In this document: positions 54,590-63,924 of the stretch, piece after piece | Numbering within the stretch: the stretch's first letter is position 1 | Layout: each line of letters begins with the position of its first letter | Origin: Rhizobium indicum | Lineage (GTDB): Bacteria; Pseudomonadota; Alphaproteobacteria; Rhizobiales; Rhizobiaceae | DNA: 64,000 nt | Direction of reading: 5' to 3' | Assembly (NCBI RefSeq): GCF_005862305.2 | Contig: NZ_CP054021.1 | Location: forward strand, 3,264,501-3,328,500 | Program-made: the position numbers and the translations under genes | Notes under the pieces: model-generated | Database searches by the model: none | The model's input: only the letters and a program-made list of their open reading frames with translations | What the model was told of the DNA's origin: nothing

Positions 54590-54715
54590 CCCCTCCCCAC
54601 GAGGGGGAGGGGCTTAACCTGCCGTACCCATTTGCAAATACCTTGGTGTTTCGGCAGGATTCGACGGTGCCATTCAAGGCCCTCCCTTGTGGGAAGGCGT
54701 TGGGGAGGGACTTTA
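54590..54715. repeat. Palindromic intergenic element between the binding-protein and ATPase genes
   Basis: Three nested or linked inverted repeats are present: CCCCTCCCC with GGGGAGGGG (54590-54612), CCTGCCG with CGGCAGG (54618-54658), and CCCTCCC with GGGAGGG further right. The element lies in the 213-bp gap inside the importer operon. It may weaken transcription of the downstream genes relative to the binding protein and looks like a rhizobial repeat unit. Confidence 0.65.
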
Positions 54716-54735
54716 CCCAAGTGGACCGGCCCGGT

Positions 54736-55899
54736 TCACCGTCCGCCGATCACGCCAATATAATCCGACACCCAGCGATGGTACGGCACGCACTCGCTCT
54801 GTGTCGTGCATTTGGCGACCGGGGTCTTCCAGAACTTGATCTTGTCGAAGTGATCGAAGCCGTTGGTGGCGCAGCCGCTATCGCCCATCAGCTCGTTGCC
54901 CTTGCAGGCGGCGGGAACCGAGGGCACGGCGCCGAACCAGGCGGCGGCGTCGCCCTGGACCTTGGCCTTCAGCGAATGTTCCATCCACATATAGGCGCAG
55001 TTCGGATGTTCGCTGTCGACATGCAGCATGGTGGTGTCGGCCCAGCCGGTGACGCCTTCATCCGGGAAAGTGGAGGCGATCTTCTGCTTGTCGGCCTGCA
55101 GCAGGTTCACCTGGAAAGGCCAGGAGCCGGAGGCGACGACGCCTTCGTTCTTGAAGTCGTCGATCTGGATCATTGCATCGTGCCAGTATCGGGAGACGAG
55201 CTTGCGCTGGCCGCGCAACAGGTCGAGGGCGGCCTTGTACTGGTCCTCGTTCAGCTCGTAGGGATCCTTGATGCCGAGATCCGGCTTGTGGGCCATCAGA
55301 TACATGGCGGCATCGGCGATGTAGATCGCGCCGTCATAGGCCTGGACGCGGCCCTTGTTCGACTTGCCGTCGGGCAGTGTCTGCTCCTCGAAGACGACGT
55401 TCCAGCTGGTCGGCGCCTTGTCCTTGAAGGCATCGGTATTATACATCAGCACGTTCGGCCCCCAGAGATAGGGCACGCCGTAATGCACGCCGCCGACCGT
55501 ATACCACGGGCCGTTCTGCAGGCGCTCGTCGACGGTCTTGAAGCTCGGGATCAGATCGGTGTTGATCGGCTGGACACGCTTGCCGGCGATGAGGCGGAGC
55601 GAGGCGTCGCCCGATGCCGTGACGAGATCGAAGCCGCCTTCGTTCATCAGCGACACCATTTCATCCGAGGTGGCGGCGGTCTTGACGGAAACCTTGCAGC
55701 CGCTCTCCTTTTCGAAATCGGTGACCCAGTCGTAGTTCTTGTCGGTTTCGCCGCGTTCAATATAGCCGGCCCAGGCGACGATGCTGACCGCACCTTCGCC
55801 CTTGCCCAAGGCCTTCAGCGGTTCGGCGGCGATTCCCTGCGTCGCGAAGCTCAGGCAGGCGAGCGCTGCCGTGCAGGATTTCAACAGATTCGTCATCAT
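54736..55899 (-). CDS. Polyamine-type ABC transporter substrate-binding protein (PotD-like)
   Basis: 387 residues from ATG 55899 (or 55896); GGGAG is just upstream. The signal peptide MMTNLLKSCTAALACLSFATQGIAA is followed by a type 1 spermidine/putrescine-binding fold (VSIVAWAGYIERGETD, FDLVTASGDASLRLIAGKRV, YGVPYLWGPNVLMYNTDAF). A cysteine-containing C-terminal part (CKGNELMGDSGCATNG) is like YdcS-type proteins. First gene of the operon containing the ATPase, permeases and aldehyde dehydrogenase. The ligand could be putrescine or a related amine. Confidence 0.9.
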   Translation of the reverse strand: MMTNLLKSCTAALACLSFATQGIAAEPLKALGKGEGAVSIVAWAGYIERGETDKNYDWVTDFEKESGCKVSVKTAATSDEMVSLMNEGGFDLVTASGDASLRLIAGKRVQPINTDLIPSFKTVDERLQNGPWYTVGGVHYGVPYLWGPNVLMYNTDAFKDKAPTSWNVVFEEQTLPDGKSNKGRVQAYDGAIYIADAAMYLMAHKPDLGIKDPYELNEDQYKAALDLLRGQRKLVSRYWHDAMIQIDDFKNEGVVASGSWPFQVNLLQADKQKIASTFPDEGVTGWADTTMLHVDSEHPNCAYMWMEHSLKAKVQGDAAAWFGAVPSVPAACKGNELMGDSGCATNGFDHFDKIKFWKTPVAKCTTQSECVPYHRWVSDYIGVIGGR

Positions 55900-55992
55900 C
55901 CGTCTCCCGGTTTGCCACTGCTGTGGCGGTTTGTTCCCGGATGAAAAGGTGACGCGAAAAAGCCGCTTTCGCAAATTCATTTATCAGAAAGA

Positions 55993-56013
55993 CGATATCG
56001 GAAATTCCGATAT
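55993..56013. promoter_or_regulatory. Palindrome between the LysR gene and the polyamine-type operon
   Basis: A near-perfect dyad, CGATATCGGAA followed by TTCCGATATC, abuts the LysR stop codon. It may be the 3' hairpin of the LysR message or a regulatory site for the importer operon that begins about 100 bp further on. There is no U-run on the minus strand. Confidence 0.4.
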
Positions 56014-56921
56014 CAGCGGATGCGGCCGGACCGCAAGCTTTCGGCGATACCGACGAAGTCGCGCGCCGCCTGCGGCAGGCTGGAGCCCTTGCGCCAGACC
56101 ATACCGACCTGGACGACCGGCAGCGATCCCGAGACGTCCCGGCTCTCGATGCGGTCGCCTTCCAGTGACCATGGTCGGTAGACAAGATCGGGAAGCAGGG
56201 CCACGCCGGCGCCTGTTGCAACCAGGCTGCGCACCGCCTCCACCGAGCGGGTGCGGAAGGCAACATGCGGACGGGCGCCGAGGGCTGAGAGCAGCTTGCC
56301 GGTGTTCTCCTCGATTTCGTCGACCGTCAGCATGATCAGCGGTTCGCGGGCGATGTCGGCGACTGAGATGATGTCGGCCGACACCAGCGGATGGCCCATC
56401 GGCAGCCATAGTCGATAGGGCGAGGTTTCGAGGATTTCCGCCTGCAGCGCCATGCGGTCGCGCAGGTTGGATATCACCATCACGGCGACATCCAATTCGC
56501 CGCCGACCAGGAGATGTTCGAGGTAACCGCCATTGTCCTCGATGGCGCTGACCTCGATGCCCGGACAGGCGCGCCGATATCGCGCCAGCAGGTCGGAGAG
56601 GACATAGCCGGCGACAAGCGAGGTGACGCCGATGTTCAGCGTGCCGGAGAGGGCGCTTTGCTGGCCGGAAAAGCTGGTGCGTGCATCGGAGACGGAGGCC
56701 AGGATCTTCGTCGCGTGACGCAGGAATTGGTGGCCGTTATGGGTGATCGTCAGGCCGCGCGGATGGCGCTCGAAGAGTTCGACGCCGAGGTCGGTTTCGA
56801 GTTCCTTCAGTGCTTCCGTCACCGAGGATTGCGAGATCGAAAGGTTCTGTGCGGCTCGCGTCACCGAACCCTGTTCGGCGACGGCGACGAAATATTGAAC
56901 CTGGCGAAGCGTGAAGGCCAT
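56013..56921 (-). CDS. LysR family transcriptional regulator
   Basis: 302 residues. The N-terminal helix-turn-helix (FVAVAEQGSVTRAAQNLSISQSSVTEALKELETDLGVELFERH) is standard; the rest is a two-lobed effector domain. It is 113 bp upstream of the polyamine-type importer and in the same direction. LysR proteins are usually divergent from their targets, so regulation of the importer is possible but not shown. GATATCGGAAATTCCGATATC, a palindrome, lies between its stop and the binding-protein gene. Confidence 0.9.
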   Translation of the reverse strand: MAFTLRQVQYFVAVAEQGSVTRAAQNLSISQSSVTEALKELETDLGVELFERHPRGLTITHNGHQFLRHATKILASVSDARTSFSGQQSALSGTLNIGVTSLVAGYVLSDLLARYRRACPGIEVSAIEDNGGYLEHLLVGGELDVAVMVISNLRDRMALQAEILETSPYRLWLPMGHPLVSADIISVADIAREPLIMLTVDEIEENTGKLLSALGARPHVAFRTRSVEAVRSLVATGAGVALLPDLVYRPWSLEGDRIESRDVSGSLPVVQVGMVWRKGSSLPQAARDFVGIAESLRSGRIR

Positions 56922-57100
56922 GGGGTTTTAGAGCATGGTGGAATAGGCCGTGGCAAGCGGCCCAAAAAAGCGGACCTTTTTTGGTGTTTTCTCAAAATGG
57001 CGCAGGCTTCACACGCCCACTTAAACTTTCGGAAACGTCATTTCTTTAGCGTTCTTAGCACTTGTCCTGCGTTGGAGTTTCAGATGGCGGAGCAGTTGGC

Positions 57101-57814
57101 GTGAAGGCCTTACTGCGCATCTTCCGGCCTTCCCGGAAATTGGCAATCATCATCGGTGGAGTCGCTCTTCTCATGGGCGTGTCCGGCGGTGCGGCGGTCT
57201 ATGTCGGCAAGGACAGGTTGATCGGTGCAACTGGTGGTGGCTACGGGCTCGAATGCAGTGACGTCAACCTGGTGACGATCCGCAAGCAGGATCATGTCTG
57301 GGTGCGCAAATACATCAAGACCGAACCGACCGACGGGATGACGCGCGTCAAGACCGCGCTTCGTGTCGCTCAGGCGGTTTATGCCGCGCAGAAGCCGGAT
57401 CTGGTGCAGGTGGTGGTGCTCGACGAGAACGGACCGACGTTGCGCGCCGACATTCGCGGCCGGGCGATCGGCGCCGATGTCGTCTATATCCCGCATCCCG
57501 ACAAGACCGTCCCCGGCCTCGACGACAAGTCCTATACAGCGCGCTACTACGACGGCAAGGCCAGCGAAAACGGGCTGTTCTTCGGCGAGCGCATAGAGAT
57601 GCCGTTCGACGAGGTCGCCATGATCAGCGCCGCCTTCAAGGACCCCGAGGATTGCGTCGACCCGGTTGCGGTTGGCTCGACGAAGAGTGAGGGCAAGGCA
57701 GCAGCCGGCGGACACGGCGCAGCGCCGGAGACCAAGGAACCGTCTGGTCAGGAGCAGGCTGCCAAGGATGCAGCCACTCCCGCAGAGGAACCGTCGGCCA
57801 AGAGCGGGCACTAA
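57101..57814 (+). CDS. Hypothetical protein with N-terminal membrane anchor
   Basis: 237 residues from GTG 57101, with GGAG nine bases upstream. One membrane segment (LAIIIGGVALLMGVSGGAAVYVG) is followed by a soluble domain of about 160 residues (LVTIRKQDHVWVRKYIKTEPTDGMTRVKTALRVAQAVYAAQKPDLVQVVVLDENGPTL) and a low-complexity Ala/Glu/Lys tail. The tail may be flexible or surface-exposed. I recognise no named family; similar proteins probably exist in other Rhizobiaceae. It converges with an AraC gene 12 bp later. Confidence 0.7.
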   Translation: MKALLRIFRPSRKLAIIIGGVALLMGVSGGAAVYVGKDRLIGATGGGYGLECSDVNLVTIRKQDHVWVRKYIKTEPTDGMTRVKTALRVAQAVYAAQKPDLVQVVVLDENGPTLRADIRGRAIGADVVYIPHPDKTVPGLDDKSYTARYYDGKASENGLFFGERIEMPFDEVAMISAAFKDPEDCVDPVAVGSTKSEGKAAAGGHGAAPETKEPSGQEQAAKDAATPAEEPSAKSGH

Positions 57815-57826
57815 ACCCGAAAAACA

Positions 57827-58717
57827 TCAGGCGGCAGGCCTGATATTTTCCCTTATCAGCGAGGCGTCGCGCGCCGGCGGCTGGCCGAAGAAACGTGCAT
57901 ATTCCCTGGTGAATTGCGAGGCGCTCTCGTAGCCCACCGAGTAGGCGACCGAGGAGGCGTTTCCGGATTGGGAAATCAGAAGCTGGCGGGCCTGCAGCAG
58001 GCGGATACGCTTCTGGAACTGGATCGGGCTCATCGCCGTCACAGCCTTGAAATGGCGATGAAAGGCCGAGACGCTCATGGCGGTGAGGGCGGCGAGTTTT
58101 TCGACCTCGACCGCTTCGGCATAGTGCTCGCGAACCCAGCGAATGGCGAGCCGTATCCGCGACAGGGCGCTATCGGGTGCTGCGATATCGCGCAGCATCC
58201 AGCCCTGCGGTCCCTGCAGCACGCGATAGAGGATTTCGCGTTCGTAGGCCGGGGCAAGGGCAGGGATATCCTGCGGGCGCTCCATGAGTAGCAGCATCCT
58301 CAGCCAGGCACCCAGAAGTTCCGGCGTCATGCGACAGACGGAATAGCCGCCGGTTTGTTCCTCCTGGTAGGATTGCGGCGTAAGATCCAGGAGAAGCGCT
58401 GCGACCTTTGCCGGGTCGAGCGATAGGCTGACGCCGATATAGGGTCGGTCGGGACCTGCCTGCTGCACCATGCCCGTCGCCGGCACATCGATCGATATCA
58501 CGAAGTAGCTCGCTGAATCGTAATAATAGTCCTGACCGGCGATCGTCAGCGTCTTGCTGCCATCAAGGATCAAGTTGACCATCGGCTCATAAACGGCGCC
58601 GAGCTTGTGTTCGGGGATCTCCCCCTTGACCATCAGGATACCGGGTATGCCGGTTTCCGTCGGGCGGTTTTCAGCGTGGGCCGTCAAGCGGCGCATCTCT
58701 TCGAGCATTGTTTGCAT
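57827..58717 (-). CDS. AraC family transcriptional regulator
   Basis: 296 residues from ATG 58717; a much longer open frame upstream is antisense to the next gene and is discarded. The N-terminal AraC-type ligand domain (GILMVKGEIPEHKLGAVYEPMVNLILDGSKTL) is followed by two C-terminal helix-turn-helix motifs (VEKLAALTAMSVSAFHRHFKAVTAMSPIQFQK, NASSVAYSVGYESASQFTREYARFFG). It is divergent from an SDR gene, which is its likely target. Confidence 0.9.
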   Translation of the reverse strand: MQTMLEEMRRLTAHAENRPTETGIPGILMVKGEIPEHKLGAVYEPMVNLILDGSKTLTIAGQDYYYDSASYFVISIDVPATGMVQQAGPDRPYIGVSLSLDPAKVAALLLDLTPQSYQEEQTGGYSVCRMTPELLGAWLRMLLLMERPQDIPALAPAYEREILYRVLQGPQGWMLRDIAAPDSALSRIRLAIRWVREHYAEAVEVEKLAALTAMSVSAFHRHFKAVTAMSPIQFQKRIRLLQARQLLISQSGNASSVAYSVGYESASQFTREYARFFGQPPARDASLIRENIRPAA

Positions 58718-58849
58718 GGCGAAATCCTGACCCAGCAAGTGACACGGCGCAAGGCAAAAGCAGGAATAGGCAAGAACGAGGCAGTTTCCGGCGGAGTGCA
58801 GACCGGCTGTTTCCCATAGCTTCCGGCCATCGAAGCAAAGGAGACAGAA

Positions 58850-59602
58850 ATGAAAATCGCAATCATTACCGGCGGCAGCCGTGGCATTGGTCAATCGGCA
58901 GCGCAGGAATGCGCAAGGCGCGGCATGGGTGTCATTCTCACCTATAACAGCCACAAACCAGGTGCGGATGAAGTCATCGCCGCGATCAAGGCAGAAGGCG
59001 GTCAGGCCGTTGCGCTTGCCCTCGATGTCGGTGATGCCGACAGCTTTCCGGCCTTCGTGGCGGAAGTTAAAAGGCTGCTTTCCACTTACTGGGGCCGGGA
59101 TACATTCGATTGCCTCGTCAACAATGCCGGTTTCGGCATGTTCAATCTCATGGAGACGGTGACGACGGGCCAGTTCGACGCTCTGATGAATGTCCACCTG
59201 AAAGGGCCGTTCTTCCTGACGCAGGTCTTGTTGCCGCTGATGGTCGATGGCGGCGTGATCCTCAATGTAACGAGCGCTTCCGTTCGCGTCGCAACAGCAG
59301 GTGTTGCACCCTATGCAGCCCTCAAGTCCGGACTTGAGACGTTGACCCGCTATCAGGCGAAGGAGTTCGGCGATCGCAGGATCCGCGCCAATGCTATCTC
59401 GCCCGGTCCTATCCGCACCAATCTTGCCGACGCTGCACTGGACAAGAACCCGGAGTTCGCCGCGTTGCTTGCCTCACAGACGGCTCTCGGCCGTATCGGC
59501 GAAGCCGAGGATGTCGGCCGCGTCATCGCCATGCTCGCGTCCGACGACGGCGCATGGATCAATGCGCAGACGATCGAGGTCGCCGGCGGCTACATGATCT
59601 GA
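58850..59602 (+). CDS. SDR family oxidoreductase
   Basis: 250 residues. Coenzyme motif ITGGSRGIGQSAAQEC, NNAGFGMF strand, Ser in NVTSASVRV and active-site YAALK. GGAGACAG precedes the ATG. It is divergent from an AraC regulator of the type often found controlling a single oxidoreductase. Substrate unknown. A bidirectional terminator separates it from lysS. Confidence 0.9.
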   Translation: MKIAIITGGSRGIGQSAAQECARRGMGVILTYNSHKPGADEVIAAIKAEGGQAVALALDVGDADSFPAFVAEVKRLLSTYWGRDTFDCLVNNAGFGMFNLMETVTTGQFDALMNVHLKGPFFLTQVLLPLMVDGGVILNVTSASVRVATAGVAPYAALKSGLETLTRYQAKEFGDRRIRANAISPGPIRTNLADAALDKNPEFAALLASQTALGRIGEAEDVGRVIAMLASDDGAWINAQTIEVAGGYMI

Positions 59603-59718
59603 GTGTGGTGACGAGCGCGATCATGACACAAGCCAACGAAATAACGTCATTCCGGTTGAAGGGCCGGCTGACAGTGTCTTGGTCCATCGGCTCGGTTCTT
59701 CACCAGTCTGCCTAAAAC

Positions 59719-59751
59719 AAAACGGAGCGTCCTTTCGGGCGCTCCGTTTTT
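59719..59751. terminator. Bidirectional intrinsic terminator between the SDR gene and lysS
   Basis: AAAACGGAGCG (59719-59729) pairs with CGCTCCGTTTT (59740-59750); inner T-C-C/G-G-G pairs extend the stem to a 4-base loop. It is followed by T residues on the plus strand, and by TTTTGTTTT on the minus strand, so it serves both convergent genes. Confidence 0.9.
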
Positions 59752-59770
59752 CATTTAAACAATGTTGTTC

Positions 59771-61267
59771 TCAGTCGGTTTTGCTGCGGCGGGCCGGGAA
59801 GAGGATGACGTCGCGGATCGACGGCGCATTGGTCAGAAGCATGATGAGACGGTCGACGCCGATGCCGAGGCCACCTGCCGGCGGCATGCCCTGGTCGATC
59901 GCGTCGAGGAATTCCTCGTCCAACTGCTTTTCCTTTTCGCCGCGGGCATGCGCCTGTTCGAGCTGCTCGACCATGCGGCGGCGCTGCTCTTCGGGATCGT
60001 TGAGTTCCGAGAAGGCGTTGCCGAGTTCCCAGGCATTGCAATAGGTCTCGAAACGCTCGACCAGGCGCGGCTCGCCCGGCACTTCCTTGGCGAAAGGCGA
60101 AATATCCTTCGGGAAATGCGTAACGTGCGAGGGTTGGATCAGCGTCTGCTCGACCTTCTCTTCGAAGATGAAGGCGAGGCATTCACCCCAGGTCCAATCC
60201 TTCTCGACCGCGAAGCCGGCAGCCTTGGCGGCGGCGCGGGCCTCTTCATCCGTCTTGATGGCCCGGAAGTCGATACCAGTCGCTTCCTTGACGGCGTCCG
60301 GCATCGGCACGCGCTTGAACGGGCCCTTGAAGGACATGGTCTTGTCGCCGAAGGGAAATTCCGTCGTGCCGTGAATGGAAAGCGCCAAGCTTTCGAACAG
60401 CCGCTCGACGAGGTCCATGATGTCCTCGTAGTCGGCATAGGCCCAGTAACACTCCATCATGGTGAATTCCGGATTGTGCCGGGTGGAAACGCCCTCGTTA
60501 CGGAAGTTCCGGTTGATCTCGAAGACCTTGTCGGTCAGCCCCGAGACCAGCGTGCGCTTCAGGAACAGTTCCGGCGCGATGCGCAGGTACATGTCGAGCT
60601 TCAGCGTGTTGTGATGCGTCTTGAACGGCTCGGCGGTGGCGCCGCCATAGACCGAATGCAGCATCGGTGTCTCGACTTCCATGAAGCCGTCATTTTCCAT
60701 GAAGCGGCGGATACCGGAGAGGATCTTCGAGCGCTGCTGGAAGCGGAGCTTCGAATCCTCGTTGGTCATGATGTCGAGATGGCGCTTGCGATAGCGCAGC
60801 TCGATGTCGGAGAGGCCATGCCACTTTTCCGGCATCGGCAGCAGCGACTTGGTCAGCATCTCGATCTTCTGGGCATTGATCGTCAATTCGCCGCGCTTGG
60901 TGCGGCGTACGATGCCGGTGACGCCGATGATGTCGCCGATGTCGATCATCGGCAGCAGCGCACGGGCTTCTTCCGGGGTCGTGTCCTTGTGACTGAAAAT
61001 CTGGATCTTGCCGCCGGCATCGTGGATGTCCATGAACATGCCAGAGTTGCGCGACGAGTATACGCGGCCGGCGACAGTGACGACATCCTGCGTCTCGACG
61101 TCAGGTTCCAGATTCTCGTACTTCGCGATGAGCTCGGCATTGGTCATCGTGCGGTGGAAATGCGCCGGATAGACCTCGCCGACCTGCTCGCGCAGCAGCT
61201 TCAGCTTCTGAGCGCGCACTTCCGTCGCGTCGGAGGAAAGGGTGTTTTCAGTCTTGTTGTCAGCCAT
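59771..61267 (-). CDS. lysS: Lysyl-tRNA synthetase (class II)
   Basis: 498 residues. The N-terminal OB-fold (TVAGRVYSSRNSGMFMDIHDAGGKIQIFSH) is followed by class II motif 2 (EINRNFRNEGVSTRHNPEFTMMECYWAYADY) and motif 3 (GLGIGVDRLIMLLTNAPSIRDVILFP). It charges tRNA-Lys and is essential. It lies 22 bp downstream of gltX on the same strand, so the two synthetases are probably one transcript. Confidence 0.97.
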   Translation of the reverse strand: MADNKTENTLSSDATEVRAQKLKLLREQVGEVYPAHFHRTMTNAELIAKYENLEPDVETQDVVTVAGRVYSSRNSGMFMDIHDAGGKIQIFSHKDTTPEEARALLPMIDIGDIIGVTGIVRRTKRGELTINAQKIEMLTKSLLPMPEKWHGLSDIELRYRKRHLDIMTNEDSKLRFQQRSKILSGIRRFMENDGFMEVETPMLHSVYGGATAEPFKTHHNTLKLDMYLRIAPELFLKRTLVSGLTDKVFEINRNFRNEGVSTRHNPEFTMMECYWAYADYEDIMDLVERLFESLALSIHGTTEFPFGDKTMSFKGPFKRVPMPDAVKEATGIDFRAIKTDEEARAAAKAAGFAVEKDWTWGECLAFIFEEKVEQTLIQPSHVTHFPKDISPFAKEVPGEPRLVERFETYCNAWELGNAFSELNDPEEQRRRMVEQLEQAHARGEKEKQLDEEFLDAIDQGMPPAGGLGIGVDRLIMLLTNAPSIRDVILFPARRSKTD

Positions 61268-61289
61268 TGTCGAAATCCTCTGACTGTTC

Positions 61290-62756
61290 TTACTTCGAGC
61301 CGACGAGGGCGGCGACCGCCTGCGAGGCGAGCTTCAGGCGCTGACGCACGACCGACCGGCCGAGGATTGCCATGGAATCGAAGAGCGGCAGCGAGCGCGA
61401 CGAGCCGGACACGGCGACGAAGAGCGGCGAGACCACGACCTTCAGCTTCTTGCCCATGCGGTCGGCGATCGCGCGCAGTTCCGCCTCGATCGTCTCGACG
61501 TTCCATTCCAGGATCTTTTCGAGATCCGGCTGAACGGTGTTGAGGATCTCCAGGATCTCTTCCGGCGGCGACTTGATCTTGGCGAAGTCGGAAGGCTGCA
61601 GGCCAAGATCGGACTTCAGCAGGAAGCCGGCAAGATCGGGCAACTCGCCGAGCTTGGAAATGCGTGTCTGCGATAGGCGCAGACCTTCCTTCAGGCGGTC
61701 GTTTTCCATCGCCCAGGTCAGCACACGCACCTGGAATTCCTCCTCGGAGAGCTTCTCGCGGATCCAGCGGCCGTTCAGCCAGTCGAGCTTTTGAATGTCG
61801 AAGATCGCACCGGCCTTGGAGAGGTTTGCCGGGTCGAACTTCTCGGAGAGCTCGTCCATCGTCAGGAGCTCTTCGCCCTCGGCGATCTGGATGAAGAACA
61901 GGCCGAGGAAGTTCATCAGCGCTTCCGGGATATAGCCGAGCGCGGAGTAATAGGAGATCGAGGTCGGGTTCTTGCGCTTCGACAGCTTCGACTTGTCGGC
62001 ATTGCGCATCAGCGACAGATGCATGAAGACCGGCTGATCCCAGTCGAAATAGCGATAAAGCAGGATGTGCTTCGGCACCGAAGCCAGCCATTCCTCGCCG
62101 CGCGCCACATGGGTGATCTTCATCAGATGGTCGTCGATGACGTTGGCCATGTGATAGGTCGGCATGCCGTCGGCCTTGACGAGCACCTGCATGTCGACCG
62201 AATCCCACGGAATGGAGACATCGCCGTAGACGCCGTCCGTGAAGTCGCAGGAGCCTTCGGCCGGGATCTTCATGCGGATGACGGTCGTCTCGCCGGCGGC
62301 CATACGCGAGGTGACTTCCTCGGCCGCAAGATTCAGGCAGAGACCATCGTACTTCGGCGGCTTGCCGGCGGCGCGCTGGGTTTCGCGCATCTGCTCCAGC
62401 CGCGCGGGTGTGCAGAAACAGCGGAAGGCATGGCCCTTGTCCAGCAATTCCTGCCCGTAAGGCTGGTACATTTCCTTGCGGTCGGACTGGCGATAGGGGC
62501 CGTAGGGGCCGCCGATATCAGGGCCTTCCTTCCATTCCAGCCCGCACCATTTCAGGGCGTCCAACACCTTCGTTTCGAATTCCGGGGTCGAGCGCGTCGC
62601 ATCGGTATCCTCGATGCGCAGGATGAACTCGCCGCCATGCTTCTTGGCAAAAAGGTAGTTGAAAAGAGCGATGTAAGCGGTGCCGACATGCGGCTCGCCG
62701 GTCGGCGAGGGAGCGATGCGGACGCGGACGCCGGTAGCTGTCCCGGAAACTGTCAT
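61290..62756 (-). CDS. gltX: Glutamyl-tRNA synthetase (class I)
   Basis: 488 residues. The HIGH-type motif is PSPTGEPHVGTAY and the KMSKS-type motif is SKLSKRKNP; the C-terminal helical anticodon-binding domain ends in AVAALVGSK. In Alphaproteobacteria such enzymes often charge both tRNA-Glu and tRNA-Gln, with later amidation; whether this copy does so cannot be told here. It is followed directly by lysS. Confidence 0.95.
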   Translation of the reverse strand: MTVSGTATGVRVRIAPSPTGEPHVGTAYIALFNYLFAKKHGGEFILRIEDTDATRSTPEFETKVLDALKWCGLEWKEGPDIGGPYGPYRQSDRKEMYQPYGQELLDKGHAFRCFCTPARLEQMRETQRAAGKPPKYDGLCLNLAAEEVTSRMAAGETTVIRMKIPAEGSCDFTDGVYGDVSIPWDSVDMQVLVKADGMPTYHMANVIDDHLMKITHVARGEEWLASVPKHILLYRYFDWDQPVFMHLSLMRNADKSKLSKRKNPTSISYYSALGYIPEALMNFLGLFFIQIAEGEELLTMDELSEKFDPANLSKAGAIFDIQKLDWLNGRWIREKLSEEEFQVRVLTWAMENDRLKEGLRLSQTRISKLGELPDLAGFLLKSDLGLQPSDFAKIKSPPEEILEILNTVQPDLEKILEWNVETIEAELRAIADRMGKKLKVVVSPLFVAVSGSSRSLPLFDSMAILGRSVVRQRLKLASQAVAALVGSK

Positions 62757-62962
62757 TGTGTGTGCCCGTCAATGAATGCCGGACGGCTTTCATGGGAAAG
62801 CGACGCACGGCCGGAAGGATGCAGATAGCTTCATCGGCAAACCGGCCGGAAAAAGGGCATGCGCCCGCACTATCCGCCGATCGTCCGTTCGGCTGGCCTT
62901 AGGCCATATTCAACCGGGCGCGTCAAGAAAAACACGCCAGGAATGGCCTGATGGCAATGCGT

Positions 62963-62990
62963 GAGGGCGCGCCGGTTCCGCCGCGCCCTC
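62963..62990. terminator. GC-rich hairpin after the TerC gene
   Basis: Perfect arms GAGGGCGCG (62963-62971) and CGCGCCCTC (62982-62990) lie 11 bases beyond the TerC stop on the minus strand. No U-run follows. The remaining ~200 bp up to gltX show no other clear feature apart from the gltX leader. Confidence 0.6.
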
Positions 62991-63001
62991 CAGCCCAAGC
63001 C

Positions 63002-63757
63002 TCAATGCGCGGCGTCGCGTTTTCGCTTGCGGGCGTTGCGCGCGAACATGTTCAGCACCTCGACCAGCGCCGAGAAGGCCATGGCGGCGTAGACGTAGCC
63101 CTTCGGCACATGGAAGCCCATGCCTTCGGCGATCAGCGTCGTGCCGATCATCAGCAGGAAGGCGAGCGCCAGCATGACGATCGTCGGGTTCCTCTCGATG
63201 AAGTTGGCAAGCGGGGTCGCGGCAACAAGCATGACGGTGACGGCGGCGACGACGGCGACCACCATGATCGGCAGATGTGGCGTCATGCCGACGGCAGTGA
63301 TGATGCTGTCGACGGAGAAGACGAGGTCGAGCAGCAGGATCTGGCCGATGGCCGATGCAAAGCCTGTCGTGGCCGAACTTGCGATGAAGTCCTCGCCGTG
63401 ATCTTCCGGATCGACGCTGTGGTGGATTTCCTTGGTGGCCTTCCAGACGAGGAACAGACCGCCGGCAATCAGGATCAGATCCTTCCAGGAGAAGCCGTGG
63501 CCGAAAGCTTCAAACAGCGGTTCGGTCAGTTGCACGATCCAGGCGATGGTGCCGAGCAGGGCGAGACGCATGACGAGCGCAAGACCGATGCCGATCTTGC
63601 GGGCCTTCTCCCGGTGCTCGGGCGGCAGTTTGTTGGTGAGAATGGAAATGAAGATCAGGTTGTCGATCCCGAGAACGACTTCCATCACCACCAGCGTGAT
63701 GAGCGCCACCCAGGCGGCCGGATCCTGAATGAGCGTCATGATTTCCTGCATCAGCAT
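63002..63757 (-). CDS. TerC family integral membrane protein
   Basis: 251 residues from ATG 63757 (ATG 63751 is equally possible; AAGGGGA is just upstream of both). Seven membrane segments with the two conserved acidic motifs, [14 protein letters not shown] and [16 protein letters not shown], whose aspartates are thought to bind metal. TerC proteins are linked to tellurite resistance and, in others, to manganese export during protein secretion. No ter genes are nearby, so the manganese-related role is the better guess. Confidence 0.9.
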   Translation of the reverse strand: MLMQEIMTLIQDPAAWVALITLVVMEVVLGIDNLIFISILTNKLPPEHREKARKIGIGLALVMRLALLGTIAWIVQLTEPLFEAFGHGFSWKDLILIAGGLFLVWKATKEIHHSVDPEDHGEDFIASSATTGFASAIGQILLLDLVFSVDSIITAVGMTPHLPIMVVAVVAAVTVMLVAATPLANFIERNPTIVMLALAFLLMIGTTLIAEGMGFHVPKGYVYAAMAFSALVEVLNMFARNARKRKRDAAH

Positions 63758-63864
63758 ATATCCCCTTTGCGTCACATGAGTAATGACGCTCGCAATGTAA
63801 TGTCGCCGGCCTTCCAGGCAAGCGCCGCAAGGGGGTATACGAAACCGATGTGACTTTTATTCCC

Positions 63865-63913
63865 TAGAACAGGATTTAAGGCCGGGTCGGCCTTAAATTT
63901 GAATCCTGCTCTA
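63865..63913. repeat. Long palindrome near the right edge
   Basis: TAGAACAGGATT (63865-63876) pairs with AATCCTGCTCTA (63902-63913) with one mismatch, and TTAAGGCC pairs with GGCCTTAA inside it. It resembles rhizobial intergenic palindromes beginning TAGAGCAGGAT and lies upstream of the TerC gene. Confidence 0.7.
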
Positions 63914-63924
63914 AATTAAAGAGT

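Noticed and set aside
54541..55944. 467-codon plus-strand frame opposite the PotD-like gene
   Set aside because: Antisense to a binding protein with signal peptide, and its first part runs through a palindromic repeat.
58718..59197. N-terminal extension of the AraC gene by 160 codons
   Set aside because: It is antisense to the SDR gene and would erase the divergent promoter; the real protein begins at ATG 58717.
59762..61543. 593-codon open frame on the plus strand opposite lysS
   Set aside because: The opposite strand encodes a complete lysyl-tRNA synthetase; this frame has no recognisable motif.
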